Positions 1 to 7,477 of a stretch of DNA of 64,000 bases are shown here, piece by piece. Both the position numbers and the translations under genes were made by a program. Under the pieces are notes generated by a model that worked only from the letters and a program-made list of their open reading frames with translations, made no database searches and was not told the DNA's origin. Position 1 is the stretch's first letter, and the number at the start of each line of letters is the position of its first letter. This DNA comes from Candidatus Nitrotoga arctica (lineage in GTDB: Bacteria; Pseudomonadota; Gammaproteobacteria; Burkholderiales; Gallionellaceae). The stretch is from the NCBI RefSeq assembly GCF_918378365.1, contig NZ_OU912926.1:310001-374000 (forward strand), written 5' to 3'.

Positions 1-1
1 G

Positions 2-373
2 CGACAGACTGAATATGCGATTGGTTATTGGGTATACCTGCCACCCGCACAAACCCGTGCGGAAATGGATAAAAATATCGCCGAACTCAAGACACATAAT
101 GTTAAGGACTATTTTACCGTGCAGGATGCCGGACCATGGAAGAACGCTATTTCGCTGGGCGTATTCAAGACAGACAAGGCAGCGCGTAAAGCTTTTGATA
201 GCTTCCGGGCAAAAGGCGTTAAAACTGCCGTGATGGGAGAGCTCATGAGCAAGTTCAAACTTACGGTGTTTGTGCTGAAATCCCCGGACGTAGCGGCAAT
301 TGAGAAAATGGTAACATTGCAACAGAAGTTCGCCGGCAGCGGGGTACATTTGGTGGCTTGTGATCAGCATTAA
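2..373 (+). CDS. SPOR-domain protein, C-terminal part (5' end outside window)
   Basis: The frame is open from the first bases of the window, so the methionine near base 65 is internal and the gene begins upstream. The visible 123 residues contain a SPOR-type fold: a YWVYLPPAQTR strand, then a helix, then the repeat-like stretch SLGVFKTDKAARKAF. SPOR domains bind denuded peptidoglycan at the septum. About 40 residues follow the SPOR core. The upstream neighbour is not visible. It ends 109 bases before the tRNA and is probably core genome left of the integrated element. The family call is fairly safe; the specific role is not known. Confidence 0.75.
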   Translation, partial: RQTEYAIGYWVYLPPAQTRAEMDKNIAELKTHNVKDYFTVQDAGPWKNAISLGVFKTDKAARKAFDSFRAKGVKTAVMGELMSKFKLTVFVLKSPDVAAIEKMVTLQQKFAGSGVHLVACDQH

Positions 374-398
374 GACCAATGTGCAAGTACTAGCGCAA

Positions 399-427
399 TT
401 GACAAGCAGCAGTTAAATCTGGAAAAT
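399..427 (+). promoter_or_regulatory. Possible sigma70 promoter for the tRNA gene
   Basis: TTGACA at 399-404 is followed after 17 bases by GAAAAT at 422-427. This would start transcription about 50 bases before the tRNA. The -35 matches consensus and the -10 is weaker. No experimental support; inferred from spacing and position only. Confidence 0.4.
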
Positions 428-482
428 GCCGCGCTCTTCGTGGCAATTTAGGGCGGCTTGACTAAAGCGACGACACGATTCA

Positions 483-559
483 GGTGATATAGCTCAGATG
501 GTTAGAGCGCAGCACTCATAACGCTGAGGTCGGTGGTTCAACTCCACCTATCACCACCA
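483..559 (+). tRNA. tRNA with anticodon CAT (elongator Met, or Ile2)
   Basis: The cloverleaf folds by eye. Acceptor GGTGATA (483-489) pairs with TATCACC (549-555), followed by A and an encoded CCA (557-559). The anticodon loop is CTCATAA (515-521), giving CAT. The T arm is GGTGG/CCACC around TTCAACT. The paired first base excludes the initiator tRNA, which has an unpaired first position. CAT could be elongator Met or the lysidine-modified Ile2; the acceptor sequence does not settle it. The anticodon stem has one A-C mismatch next to the loop (A514 against C522). The 3' end is the attachment site of the element that follows. Confidence 0.9.
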
Positions 560-564
560 ATAAG
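538..564. other. Left attachment site (attL) at the tRNA 3' end
   Basis: The last bases of the tRNA and the next few (TTCAACTCCACCTATCACC, then ACCAATAA) have an imperfect copy at 9481-9507. Between the copies lies a tyrosine integrase gene reading away from the tRNA. This is the arrangement left when a P4-type integrase inserts an element in a tRNA 3' end and restores the gene. Exact crossover bases cannot be fixed, because the two copies differ at several positions. Confidence 0.6.
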
Positions 565-593
565 TAGTATAAAGCAGTGCAAGCAAGTCCAAC

Positions 594-629
594 AAACCCG
601 CGTCAATCCTAGTGATTCGCGGGTTTTTT
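594..629 (+). terminator. Rho-independent terminator after the tRNA
   Basis: AAACCCGCG (594-602) pairs with CGCGGGTTT (618-626) over a 15-base loop, followed by a T run. It lies between the tRNA and the integrase. A similar hairpin stands at 9552-9587 beyond the far end of the element, which suggests the element brought its own copy of the tRNA terminator. Confidence 0.8.
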
Positions 630-694
630 GCTTTACCGCGTCCATTCTCGTATATTGCAATCTTGAGCGCACAGGGGGCACAATTATCGTGTTT

Positions 695-722
695 ATGCCC
701 CCAATAAAATTTTATGCCCCCA
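695..722. repeat. Paired ATGCCCCCA sites at the left end
   Basis: ATGCCCCCA occurs at 695-703 and 714-722, just before the integrase start. The reverse complement, TGGGGGCAT, occurs twice at the other end (9407-9415 and 9419-9427). Paired sites in opposite orientation at the two ends of an integrase-bearing element fit integrase arm-binding sites. They could also serve as operators of the integrase gene. Function is inferred. Confidence 0.5.
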
Positions 723-735
723 GCGAGGTGATGAC

Positions 736-1950
736 GTGAAGCTATCGGATGCAGCGGCAAGAAAAGCAAAGCCTGAAGCGAAGGCCTACAAAATGGCAGA
801 TGGGGGCGGCATGTATCTTGAGGTTATGCCGACGGGATCAAAATACTGGCGGCTCAAATATCGTTTTGGCGGCAAGGAGAAGCGCCTGGCCTTCGGCGTA
901 TATCCAGATGTAAGCCTGGCCCAAGCCCGTGAACGTCGCGGTGATGCGCGCAAGTTACTGGCGAATGACATAGACCCCGGCATAGTGAAGCAGGCGCAAA
1001 AGGCAACCAAATTAGAGCTGGCGGAAAACAGTTTTGAAGTGATTGCCCGCGAGTGGTTTGTGCGCCATACCCCCAATTGGAAAGAAAATCATTCGAGCAA
1101 GATTATCGCGAGACTGGAAAAAGATGTTTTTCCATGGATCGGTGCGCGGCCTATTGCCGAGATTGCCGCACCTGCATTACTGGCAACGATGCGCCGAATA
1201 GAAGCCCGTGGCGCACTGGAAACGGCACACCGCGCCCTTGCCTGTTGCGGGCAGATATTTCGCTATGCCGTATCAACTGGACGCGCTGAGCGTGATCCTA
1301 CAGGCGACCTGCGCGGCTCACTTCCCCCGGTGAAAAGAGATAAGCACTTTGCCGCGATAACCGAACCCAAAAAAGTGGGCGAACTGATGCGCGACATTGA
1401 TGGCTATCAAGGATCGTACATTGTCAAAAGCGCATTTAAGCTATCCCCCCTGCTATTCGTGCGACCCGGAGAGTTACGCAAGATGGAGTGGAAAGACTTG
1501 AACCTGGATGCGGCTGAGTGGTGTTACTTCATCACCAAAACAGAAACACAACACATAGTCCCGCTGGCACGTCAGGCCGTCGAAGTTCTGCGCGAAATCC
1601 AACCGCTGACCGGGCGCGGCAAATATGTATTCCACGGCGAACGCGACCACGACAGGCCAATGAGTGACAACGCGATTAGATCGGCACTACGACGCATGGG
1701 GTGGGCGAATGACGAAATGACACCCCACGGTTTCAGGGCAATGGCCTCCACTATTCTGGACAATATGGGATATAAGCAAGAATGGTTAGAGCGACAGCTT
1801 GCCCATGAAGAGCCGAACAAGGTTAAAGCCGCTTACAAGCGCGATGCGTGGCGCATGTACCTACCTGAACGCACAGCCATGATGCAGGCGTGGGCGGACT
1901 ATCTGGACAAGCTGAAAGCTGGCGCGGTTGTAATCCCGCTGCGCGCATAA
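736..1950 (+). CDS. P4-type tyrosine integrase
   Basis: 404 residues, the normal size for this family. The N-terminal 90 residues match the DUF4102 arm-binding domain (KMADGGGMYLEV, then YWRLKYRFGGKEKRLAFGVYP). A core-binding domain follows, then the catalytic domain with the first Arg in RPGELRKMEW, the HxxR box in HGFRAMAST, and the late His and Tyr in LAHEEPNKVKAAY. The likely start is GTG at 736, five bases after AGGTG; the nearby ATG at 731 runs into a stop at once. It catalyses site-specific recombination between the element and the tRNA 3' end, and it reads away from the tRNA as usual. Confidence 0.93.
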   Translation: MKLSDAAARKAKPEAKAYKMADGGGMYLEVMPTGSKYWRLKYRFGGKEKRLAFGVYPDVSLAQARERRGDARKLLANDIDPGIVKQAQKATKLELAENSFEVIAREWFVRHTPNWKENHSSKIIARLEKDVFPWIGARPIAEIAAPALLATMRRIEARGALETAHRALACCGQIFRYAVSTGRAERDPTGDLRGSLPPVKRDKHFAAITEPKKVGELMRDIDGYQGSYIVKSAFKLSPLLFVRPGELRKMEWKDLNLDAAEWCYFITKTETQHIVPLARQAVEVLREIQPLTGRGKYVFHGERDHDRPMSDNAIRSALRRMGWANDEMTPHGFRAMASTILDNMGYKQEWLERQLAHEEPNKVKAAYKRDAWRMYLPERTAMMQAWADYLDKLKAGAVVIPLRA

Positions 1951-2050
1951 TTCGAGTTATCCACGCCTAGCCAGACGGGGCGTATGCATGGAAACCTTTC
2001 CATGCTGATCCGGCATCTATCAATGGAAATTTAAAGAAGCGGGTTTAACT

Positions 2051-2728
2051 ATGAGCAATGCAACGATTAAAAATTCCAAAAAATTTGTTAATGGAAATAC
2101 CCAAGAGTTTATTAATACAGAGTTTATAAAAATCCAAGAATATATTAAGAAAAAGATTGATTCGCAAGCGAGTAGATTCGAGGATGCACTCATTCATTAC
2201 GGTTATGTAGAAGCGGATATTGTGGAATCGGCTGTAATAACTATAGAAAAAGGGATGACCAAACAGGATTTCAATGATGCTTTTATGAGATGGGTGCATC
2301 AGGATGAGTTGAGGGCTTTATTATGTGTATCGCACTCTATGCACAATCGCAGCAAAAAACGATTTCAGAGTCGTGATTTATCAAGTGCGCTGATAAGCTT
2401 AGATTGCGCGGACGCATTTTTTGAATTGGCGCGAGTCGAAAAAACTCCAGCTCAACGGGAAGAATTAAAGGAATCTATTTTTCGCGATGCAAGGAAAGAA
2501 ATGTCTTCCCGTGGCGCAATGGCGAGACTTGCTAACGACCCAAGACAAACTGCAAAAAAATACGTTAAGGATTGCTGGCTGGTATGGCAAGAGGAGCCTG
2601 AGCGTTATAAAGGCAAGACAGATTTTGCTACGGAAATGCTTAAACAAGAGCAGTGCAGGAGCCTCAAAAGTCAGGTAAAAATTACGGGCTGGTGCAGGGA
2701 GTGGGAAAAGTCACACTCTGCTGGCTGA
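2051..2728 (+). CDS. Unknown element protein
   Basis: 225 residues, no family recognised. It is charged and helical in appearance, with a lysine-rich N-terminus (EYIKKKIDSQASRFEDAL) and no signal peptide or membrane segment. It is more AT-rich than the integrase and the genes that follow, which suggests a separate origin. It sits between the integrase and the AlpA-like gene, a slot that often holds variable genes in such elements. Confidence 0.6.
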   Translation: MSNATIKNSKKFVNGNTQEFINTEFIKIQEYIKKKIDSQASRFEDALIHYGYVEADIVESAVITIEKGMTKQDFNDAFMRWVHQDELRALLCVSHSMHNRSKKRFQSRDLSSALISLDCADAFFELARVEKTPAQREELKESIFRDARKEMSSRGAMARLANDPRQTAKKYVKDCWLVWQEEPERYKGKTDFATEMLKQEQCRSLKSQVKITGWCREWEKSHSAG

Positions 2729-2855
2729 GTGAGCATTTAGCCAGCAGAGTAAGCACCGAGCCAGCAAGGCTATATATTTTTAACTAAAACTAACGCATAC
2801 CATACGCATCGTGCCGTCGCTTGGCGGTTAACCCCAAATCTTTGGAGGTAACACG

Positions 2856-3059
2856 ATGCAAACAAAACAAACCCCGCAACCCCCTGCCTATCTGCGGCTT
2901 GCCGATATGCGAACTCGCTACCGTGTATCGGGTAGCACGATCTGGAACTGGTGCAAAACGAACGGCCTGCCTAGCCCGCACAAGCTGGGTGCAAATACGA
3001 CCGTATGGAAACTCGCTGACCTGCTGCAATGGGAAGCAAGCCGCACTTCTGCGAAATAA
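2856..3059 (+). CDS. AlpA/excisionase-like HTH protein
   Basis: 67 residues with a MerR-like winged helix: YLRLADMRTRYRVSGSTIW, then WCKTNGLPSPHKLG and W-K-L-A-D-L. This is the layout of AlpA-type regulators and excisionases of P4-like elements. In that family they activate the integrase or guide excision. A ribosome site (GGAGG) lies shortly before the ATG. It starts a tightly packed run of genes reading rightward (2856-4661). Confidence 0.8.
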   Translation: MQTKQTPQPPAYLRLADMRTRYRVSGSTIWNWCKTNGLPSPHKLGANTTVWKLADLLQWEASRTSAK

Positions 3060-3072
3060 GGGGGCGGCGATC

Positions 3073-3423
3073 ATGGACAAAATCAACAATGAAAAAGCCG
3101 CCGGGGGCGTGGAAACCATAGCGGCGGCTGGTGATGACAAGCCGAGCAATTCTAACACCCGCCAAACACCCCGGAAAGCGCCACAGGATGATTCTTCGCA
3201 CTCGCAGAGGTTGCGCCTGTTTGAACGTCTGAAAGTCGCGCCTGTGGACACTATAACCGCACGTCGTGAGTTGGATGTGATGCACCCGGCGGCGCGCATT
3301 CAGGAGTTGAAGCAGCGCGGCAATCTGATTGATACCGTTCGCGTAGGGCGCTCAAGCGATTGCGGCAAGGTTCACCGTGTCGCGCTATATGTCCTGTTGC
3401 CGGGGGAGGGTTGCGATGACTAA
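3073..3423 (+). CDS. Small helix-turn-helix protein
   Basis: 116 residues from ATG 3073. The first 45 are polar and low-complexity. The C-terminal part (RLFERLKVAPVDTITARREL, then HPAARIQELKQRGNLIDTV) resembles the small winged-helix proteins found in prophages and satellites, where a helix pair decides which arm of DNA is contacted. A longer reading from 2821 overlaps the previous gene and is not supported. The stop overlaps the start of the KilA-N gene by eight bases, so the two are probably translated together. Confidence 0.65.
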   Translation: MDKINNEKAAGGVETIAAAGDDKPSNSNTRQTPRKAPQDDSSHSQRLRLFERLKVAPVDTITARRELDVMHPAARIQELKQRGNLIDTVRVGRSSDCGKVHRVALYVLLPGEGCDD

Positions 3424-4195
3424 CATAGTTAAGACTAAATTTGGCGACACTGAATTTGGCTACATTGCCGTGACCTTTACCGACGACGGATGGTTCTACG
3501 CGACCGAGGTTGCCGATAAACACAAAAGGCGGGTAACCGACTGGCTATACAACAGTGAAACTCAGCAATATCTCGCTGCGCTTGCTGAAATTCTAAAAGT
3601 GCCTAAAGAGCACCTTTTAAAAACGCGGCGCGGACGGTACGGCGGAACATGGATGCATCCCCGGTTGGCGGTTGCTTTTGCCCGATGGCTGGATGTCCGT
3701 TTCGGCGTTTGGTGCGACGACCAGATTTTCCAGATATTGTCTGGCCAGCATATTCACTATGACTGGAAGAAGTCTCGCCATGAAACCAGCGCCAGCTTCA
3801 AGGTATTGGTGCAAGTATTGCAATTGACGCGCCAGCGGTTGGGCAAGACCTGCGCCCCACACCACTACAGCAATGAAGCGCGGCTGATAAATTGGGCTTT
3901 GACTGGCGAGCTTGGGAAGATCGACCGGGACGGACTCAGCTCCGGCGATCTGGATTTACTCGCCAAGCTGGAGAACATGGACACGGTGTTGATTGGCTGT
4001 GGCGCAAGTTATGACGACCGGAAGAAAGAGCTTGTGCAATTCGCCAGCGAGCAGCGCAATAGAGCACCCACAAGCGGCCTGCAATCGGTTGTCTTGCCTT
4101 TGCGCAGGGTTGCACCTTGCTGTGCCCTCGGCAAGCAATCCATAGAGCCTGCATCGATTCCTGATGCAACTGACGGACAGTTAACCGATGGCTAA
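3416..4195 (+). CDS. KilA-N domain protein
   Basis: 259 residues. Residues about 15-110 form a KilA-N domain (DDGWFYATEVADKHKRRV, then HPRLAVAFARWLDVRFGVW), a DNA-binding fold of phage and large-virus proteins. The rest has no recognised domain. The start at 3416 is chosen because a strong GGGGGAGGG stands just before it; a longer frame from 3377 lacks one. The end overlaps the next gene (ATGGCTAA). In P1 the KilA domain is in a protein toxic to the host; here a regulatory role in the element is an inference. Confidence 0.75.
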   Translation: MTNIVKTKFGDTEFGYIAVTFTDDGWFYATEVADKHKRRVTDWLYNSETQQYLAALAEILKVPKEHLLKTRRGRYGGTWMHPRLAVAFARWLDVRFGVWCDDQIFQILSGQHIHYDWKKSRHETSASFKVLVQVLQLTRQRLGKTCAPHHYSNEARLINWALTGELGKIDRDGLSSGDLDLLAKLENMDTVLIGCGASYDDRKKELVQFASEQRNRAPTSGLQSVVLPLRRVAPCCALGKQSIEPASIPDATDGQLTDG

Positions 4196-4661
4196 AAGCC
4201 GATACAAAAACGCGAAAGATAAGCGCGATGGTGAAAGCCATATCGGTGTACCTCATTGCGTGTTGAATGGTGCGGCGTACCTTGGCTTGAATGCTTATGC
4301 GCGCATGTTGCTGTGGGACTTGGCCGCTCAGTATCGCGGCGACAACAACGGCGATATGTGCGCGGCATGGAAGCTGATGCAGCCACGCGGCTGGAAGTCA
4401 GAAGAAACACTGGGCAAGGCCAAGCGACATTTATTGGAAGTTGGCTTGATCGTGGAAACACGGAAAGGCGCGCGACCAAACAAATGCAGCCTGTTCGCTT
4501 TGACGTGGTATGCGCTGGATGTCTGCAAAGGAAAGCTGGATATTTCCCCACAATCTTTTCCGCGAGGCGCATACAAACTAAAAGACCGGCAGCCCATGAT
4601 GGTTTTATGTGTCAAAGAAATTACATCGCTTACTACGGCAGGCGTAGTAGAGCACTCATGA
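4188..4661 (+). CDS. Winged-helix protein, probable replication initiator
   Basis: 157 residues with no signal or membrane segment. The middle part (LNAYARMLLWDLAAQYRG, WKLMQPRGWKSEETLGKAK, LLEVGLIVETRKG) is a winged helix of the type seen in replication proteins of plasmids and satellites. The last residues are encoded by the first of four palindromic iterons (4631-4767). A DNA-binding protein whose coding sequence runs into iterons is a common layout of a replication gene and its origin. The family assignment is by resemblance and the replication role is inferred. Confidence 0.5.
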   Translation: MAKSRYKNAKDKRDGESHIGVPHCVLNGAAYLGLNAYARMLLWDLAAQYRGDNNGDMCAAWKLMQPRGWKSEETLGKAKRHLLEVGLIVETRKGARPNKCSLFALTWYALDVCKGKLDISPQSFPRGAYKLKDRQPMMVLCVKEITSLTTAGVVEHS

Positions 4662-4767
4662 TAGCTACGGCAGGCGTAGTAAGGAAATCAGAAAAGCATC
4701 TCTACTACTACGGTAGGCGTAGCTATGCGGTCTGTTTTTACAGTCTCTCTACTACGGTAGGCGTAGT
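4631..4767. repeat. Four palindromic iterons (possible origin or operator)
   Basis: The 17-base core ACTACGGYAGGCGTAGT, or a shortened form of it, occurs at about 4632-4648, 4664-4680, 4706-4722 and 4751-4767. Each is an inverted repeat with arms of 5-8 bases around a five-base centre (GCAGG or GTAGG). Spacing is 32, 42 and 45 bases, so they are not phased evenly. Copy 1 overlaps the end of the winged-helix gene. They could be initiator binding sites, operators, or hairpins in the transcript. A CRISPR array is excluded by the unequal spacing and palindrome structure. Confidence 0.7.
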
Positions 4768-4850
4768 GCTCTATAGAATTACCATCTATCCCCGGCTTCT
4801 TATAGGGCCTGGGGTTAGCAGTGACGACCCAAACTCAGAGAGATTGAAAA

Positions 4851-5453
4851 ATGACAATTAAAAAAACCATTGTAAAAGCGAAAGTCCCTGTTAAGACCGA
4901 CAAAGCGATAACCGAACAAATTGCAAAGGTTGCATTGATGCCTTGCACTAATGCGGCGGCGGTTGTTGCAGAATATTCAAAAGTCTTTGGTGAGCAAGAT
5001 GTGCAAGCACTGATGGAACAGCTACGCCCGCATATGATCAGTGTTAATAATGGTGATTTAGATCACTGTGAGGCTATGCTGGTAGGACAGGCGCACGCAC
5101 TGCAATCCATCTTCATGAACCTTTCACGGCGGGCAGTTAGTCAGGAATATTTGAAACAGTACGAAATGTATTTACGCCTGGCACTAAAAGCACAGAATCA
5201 AAGCCGCATGACGCTGGAGACCCTGGCCAAGATCAAGAACCCCCCTGTGGTGTTTGCCAAACAAGCCAACATCAATCAAGGCAGCGGCAACCAGCAAGTG
5301 AACAACGGCACACCCGCCCCCGCTCCGCACACGGAGAAAACCATAAATCAGCAAAACGAACTATTAGAGGTGAACAATGGCAGCGAGACAGTGGACAGCA
5401 GAGCAACGGGCACAGCAATCAGCAAAGATAAGGCAATGGCAACCGTGGGCTAA
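4851..5453 (+). CDS. Conserved unknown element protein
   Basis: 200 residues. The N-terminus is basic and the middle is helical (CEAMLVGQAHALQSIFMNL, YLRLALKAQNQSRMTLETL). The C-terminus has the stretch PPVVFAKQANINQGSGNQQV followed by a disordered Asn/Gln/Thr-rich tail. I recall this tail pattern from unannotated proteins of integrated elements but know no function. The end overlaps the next small gene in another frame (5377-5453). Confidence 0.65.
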   Translation: MTIKKTIVKAKVPVKTDKAITEQIAKVALMPCTNAAAVVAEYSKVFGEQDVQALMEQLRPHMISVNNGDLDHCEAMLVGQAHALQSIFMNLSRRAVSQEYLKQYEMYLRLALKAQNQSRMTLETLAKIKNPPVVFAKQANINQGSGNQQVNNGTPAPAPHTEKTINQQNELLEVNNGSETVDSRATGTAISKDKAMATVG

Positions 5454-5592
5454 ATCCACTGGCCCAAGCACACCAGAGGGTAGGGCAGTATCATCGCGTA
5501 ATGCTTATAAGGGTGGTGAGCGCACCCTGCTTCAAAAAATGTCGAGACTACTTCGTGAGCAGAGCGATGCGCTAAAAGTGGTTAGATGCTGA
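5312..5592. repeat. Direct repeat, left copy (about 280 bp)
   Basis: This segment, covering the tail of the previous gene and the whole small gene at 5377, recurs in degraded form at 6713-6984. Identity is highest around AATCAGCAAAACGAACT and the ATG of the small gene. The two copies flank the oppositely oriented beta-helix gene. This suggests cargo entry by recombination between related elements or by a partial duplication. Confidence 0.75.
5377..5592 (+). CDS. Small conserved element protein
   Basis: 71 residues, starting after AGAGGTGAACA. Basic and polar, with the pattern QWTAEQRAQQSAKIRQWQPW, STGPSTPEGRAVSSRNAYKGG and an RLLREQ helix. The pattern is seen in many short unannotated proteins encoded on integrated elements; no function is known to me. 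A second copy at 6777-6984 is frameshifted, which shows that the reading frame was once duplicated and supports this one being a genuine gene. Confidence 0.7.
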   Translation: MAARQWTAEQRAQQSAKIRQWQPWAKSTGPSTPEGRAVSSRNAYKGGERTLLQKMSRLLREQSDALKVVRC

Positions 5593-5611
5593 GAAATGGC
5601 TGTGCCTGAAT

Positions 5612-6538
5612 TTACTCCTGAGAAATAATTGATGTAGGCGACCCTTCAGCGGCATTACCCGAAATTTTGTTATTGCCAAATGAAATTATTTGCCCACTAC
5701 TAATGGGAGCAAGGCCCTGGGCGTTATTGAAAACATTTACATTCGAAATGTATACCTTTGCAGCTCCTCCATTTGACGTTATTCCCGTTGCACCGTTGCT
5801 GGCAGAAGAATTTTCAATAGACATTTCGGTTGCGGCGCTAGCTGAAAATGCCACAAAACCATTGCCAGGATTAGAGTTTGCTGCGACGGTATTTCTAACA
5901 GCTGCCTTGGTTCTATCTTCTATACGCAGGCCAAATTGGTTACTGTCCATAGTTACATTATTAAGAGAAACTGTTATAAAAGCGCCAGCTGCTGGTTTTA
6001 TTAACATTGCACCACCATTGGGCACATTAGCAGCATTTCGTATAACTGTATCTCTTACAAAAAGCGCACTAGTGGGAGTCGAAGTTTGCGCGTCAATCCC
6101 TTTTTGAACTACATTTTCAATAACGCAGTTTTCAACATGCAGCGCTTTCCCAGCAAGAAAACGAATTCCGTTTAAACCTGTATTTGCGCCATTGATGTAA
6201 ATACCACGGATTGTCACAACGTCTGATGGCCCGGCATTGACGATGACTCCATTAGTTAGAGAGGACAAAATGCTTGCCATCAGTCCGCCTCCGTCAATTG
6301 TGATTGCTTTGGTAATTGTGACTGTGCCAAAACCTCCAGGATCGAGAACACTAATTTCGCCTTGCGCAGCCGTCTTTGAAATAGCTCCGGCGAATGTTTT
6401 GCAGGGTGCAGTCCGACTGCATGGGTTAACATCGTCACCAACGCCTGATACCCATGTTCGCGTCGCTTGCGCTGCAGCCAGTGGGGATGTCGCTATCATT
6501 ATGAACATGACCGCATATTGAAATGAAAACTTGAACAT
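5612..6538 (-). CDS. Secreted right-handed beta-helix protein
   Basis: 308 residues with an N-terminal signal peptide (hydrophobic MFIMIATSPLAAAQA, cleavage likely after AQA). The mature part opens with RTWVSGVGDDVNPCSRTAPC, the start of a known family of secreted parallel beta-helix proteins, followed by Asn- and Ile-rich coils (NNVTMDSNQFGLRIED, SIENSSASNGATGI). These have a pectate-lyase-like fold, but no catalytic residues can be identified here. It reads against its neighbours and lies between the two direct repeats, so it is cargo. Substrate or binding partner unknown. Confidence 0.8.
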   Translation of the reverse strand: MFKFSFQYAVMFIMIATSPLAAAQATRTWVSGVGDDVNPCSRTAPCKTFAGAISKTAAQGEISVLDPGGFGTVTITKAITIDGGGLMASILSSLTNGVIVNAGPSDVVTIRGIYINGANTGLNGIRFLAGKALHVENCVIENVVQKGIDAQTSTPTSALFVRDTVIRNAANVPNGGAMLIKPAAGAFITVSLNNVTMDSNQFGLRIEDRTKAAVRNTVAANSNPGNGFVAFSASAATEMSIENSSASNGATGITSNGGAAKVYISNVNVFNNAQGLAPISSGQIISFGNNKISGNAAEGSPTSIISQE

Positions 6539-6712
6539 CTATGTCCCCTCCTTTAATGAATATTACAAATTAAAACTTCTTCCACAGTGCCAGATATTTA
6601 CGTGTAGGCGCAAATTCTTTTGTGCTTGCCATTAGATATATCGGATCTTTTAGCGAGAAGTTTAATTTTTTTAAGTATTGGCTGCACTTAATCAGCAAGT
6701 AAACAATAGCGT

Positions 6713-6984
6713 TCCTGCCACGGCTTCGCACGCAGGGAAAACAATAAATCAGCAAAACGAACTAAAGAGGTGAACAATGGCAGCGAGAGAGTGGACAGCA
6801 GAGCAACGAGCGCAATCGGCAAAGATAAGGCAATGGCAACCATGGGCTAACTCAACGGGCGCACGGACTGCGAAGGGAAAGACGGCATCGTCACTCAACG
6901 CGTACAAGGGCGGACATAGGGCAGTACTGCGGGCAATGGCTGCGGTTATTGCGTGAGCAGCGGGAAGGATTGAAGCGGCTTTGA
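6713..6984. repeat. Direct repeat, right copy (about 270 bp)
   Basis: Degraded second copy of 5312-5592. It lies after the beta-helix gene and in the same orientation as the first copy. It holds the frameshifted small gene described in the overlapping pseudogene entry. Confidence 0.75.
6777..6984 (+). pseudogene. Frameshifted second copy of the small element protein
   Basis: Translation from ATG 6777 (same AGAGGTGAACA leader as the intact copy) gives EWTAEQRAQSAKIRQWQPWA and NAYKGG, then stops at GCGTGA near 6955. Reading one frame over restores WLRLLREQREGLKRL and a stop at 6984, matching the end of the family. A single-base shift near 6930-6945 therefore breaks the gene. The first 59 codons could still be translated. 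Confidence 0.7.
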
Positions 6985-7477
6985 ACGACGTGCCGTGGGC
7001 TGAATGAGGGGCGGGTAATATCTCTAGGACATTGCGAGAACCTAGACCGCTTGCCTTCCCACGCAGAAATTATTTTTCTCTATAAAAATAAATTCAAATG
7101 GTCTCAACAGGAAAGCTATCTGGTATGCACATGGCGGAGAAGATGGGCACGCCTAAGCGGATGCTTGAGAAACTCGGTGATAAGTTTAGCCGCTTGCTGG
7201 CGGATGGCGCGCAAGCGCACTAGGTAATCACTGATACAAGATCATACTAAGGGTATAGCAAGAAACCTTAGCCGTCGTTATTAGGTCTGTTCATAATGAA
7301 GTTCACTCCTGCATTTTTTCTCAAGTTTACAGTAAAAAATATCTCTCGTGCCATATATTGTGAACGTCGTCCATTACGCAAGAGTGATTTTTTTATCTGG
7401 AATTGCCAATTGACTTTAACACAGCCTACATGGCCAGATATAACTCCATCTGTGCGTTGCAGCACCAATGGATAATT
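6985..7477. other. Stretch without a confident gene
   Basis: Low-GC sequence between the duplicated repeat and the RelA/SpoT gene. A 41-codon frame at 7098-7223 (starting MVSTGKLSGMHMAEKMGTPK, ending in LADGAQAH) reads rightward and could be the tail of a lost gene. A leftward frame at 7268-7468 has no ribosome site or family resemblance. No RNA gene or repeat was seen. Confidence 0.4.

Noticed and set aside
4631..4767. CRISPR array
   Set aside because: Only four short palindromic copies with unequal spacing and no cas genes.
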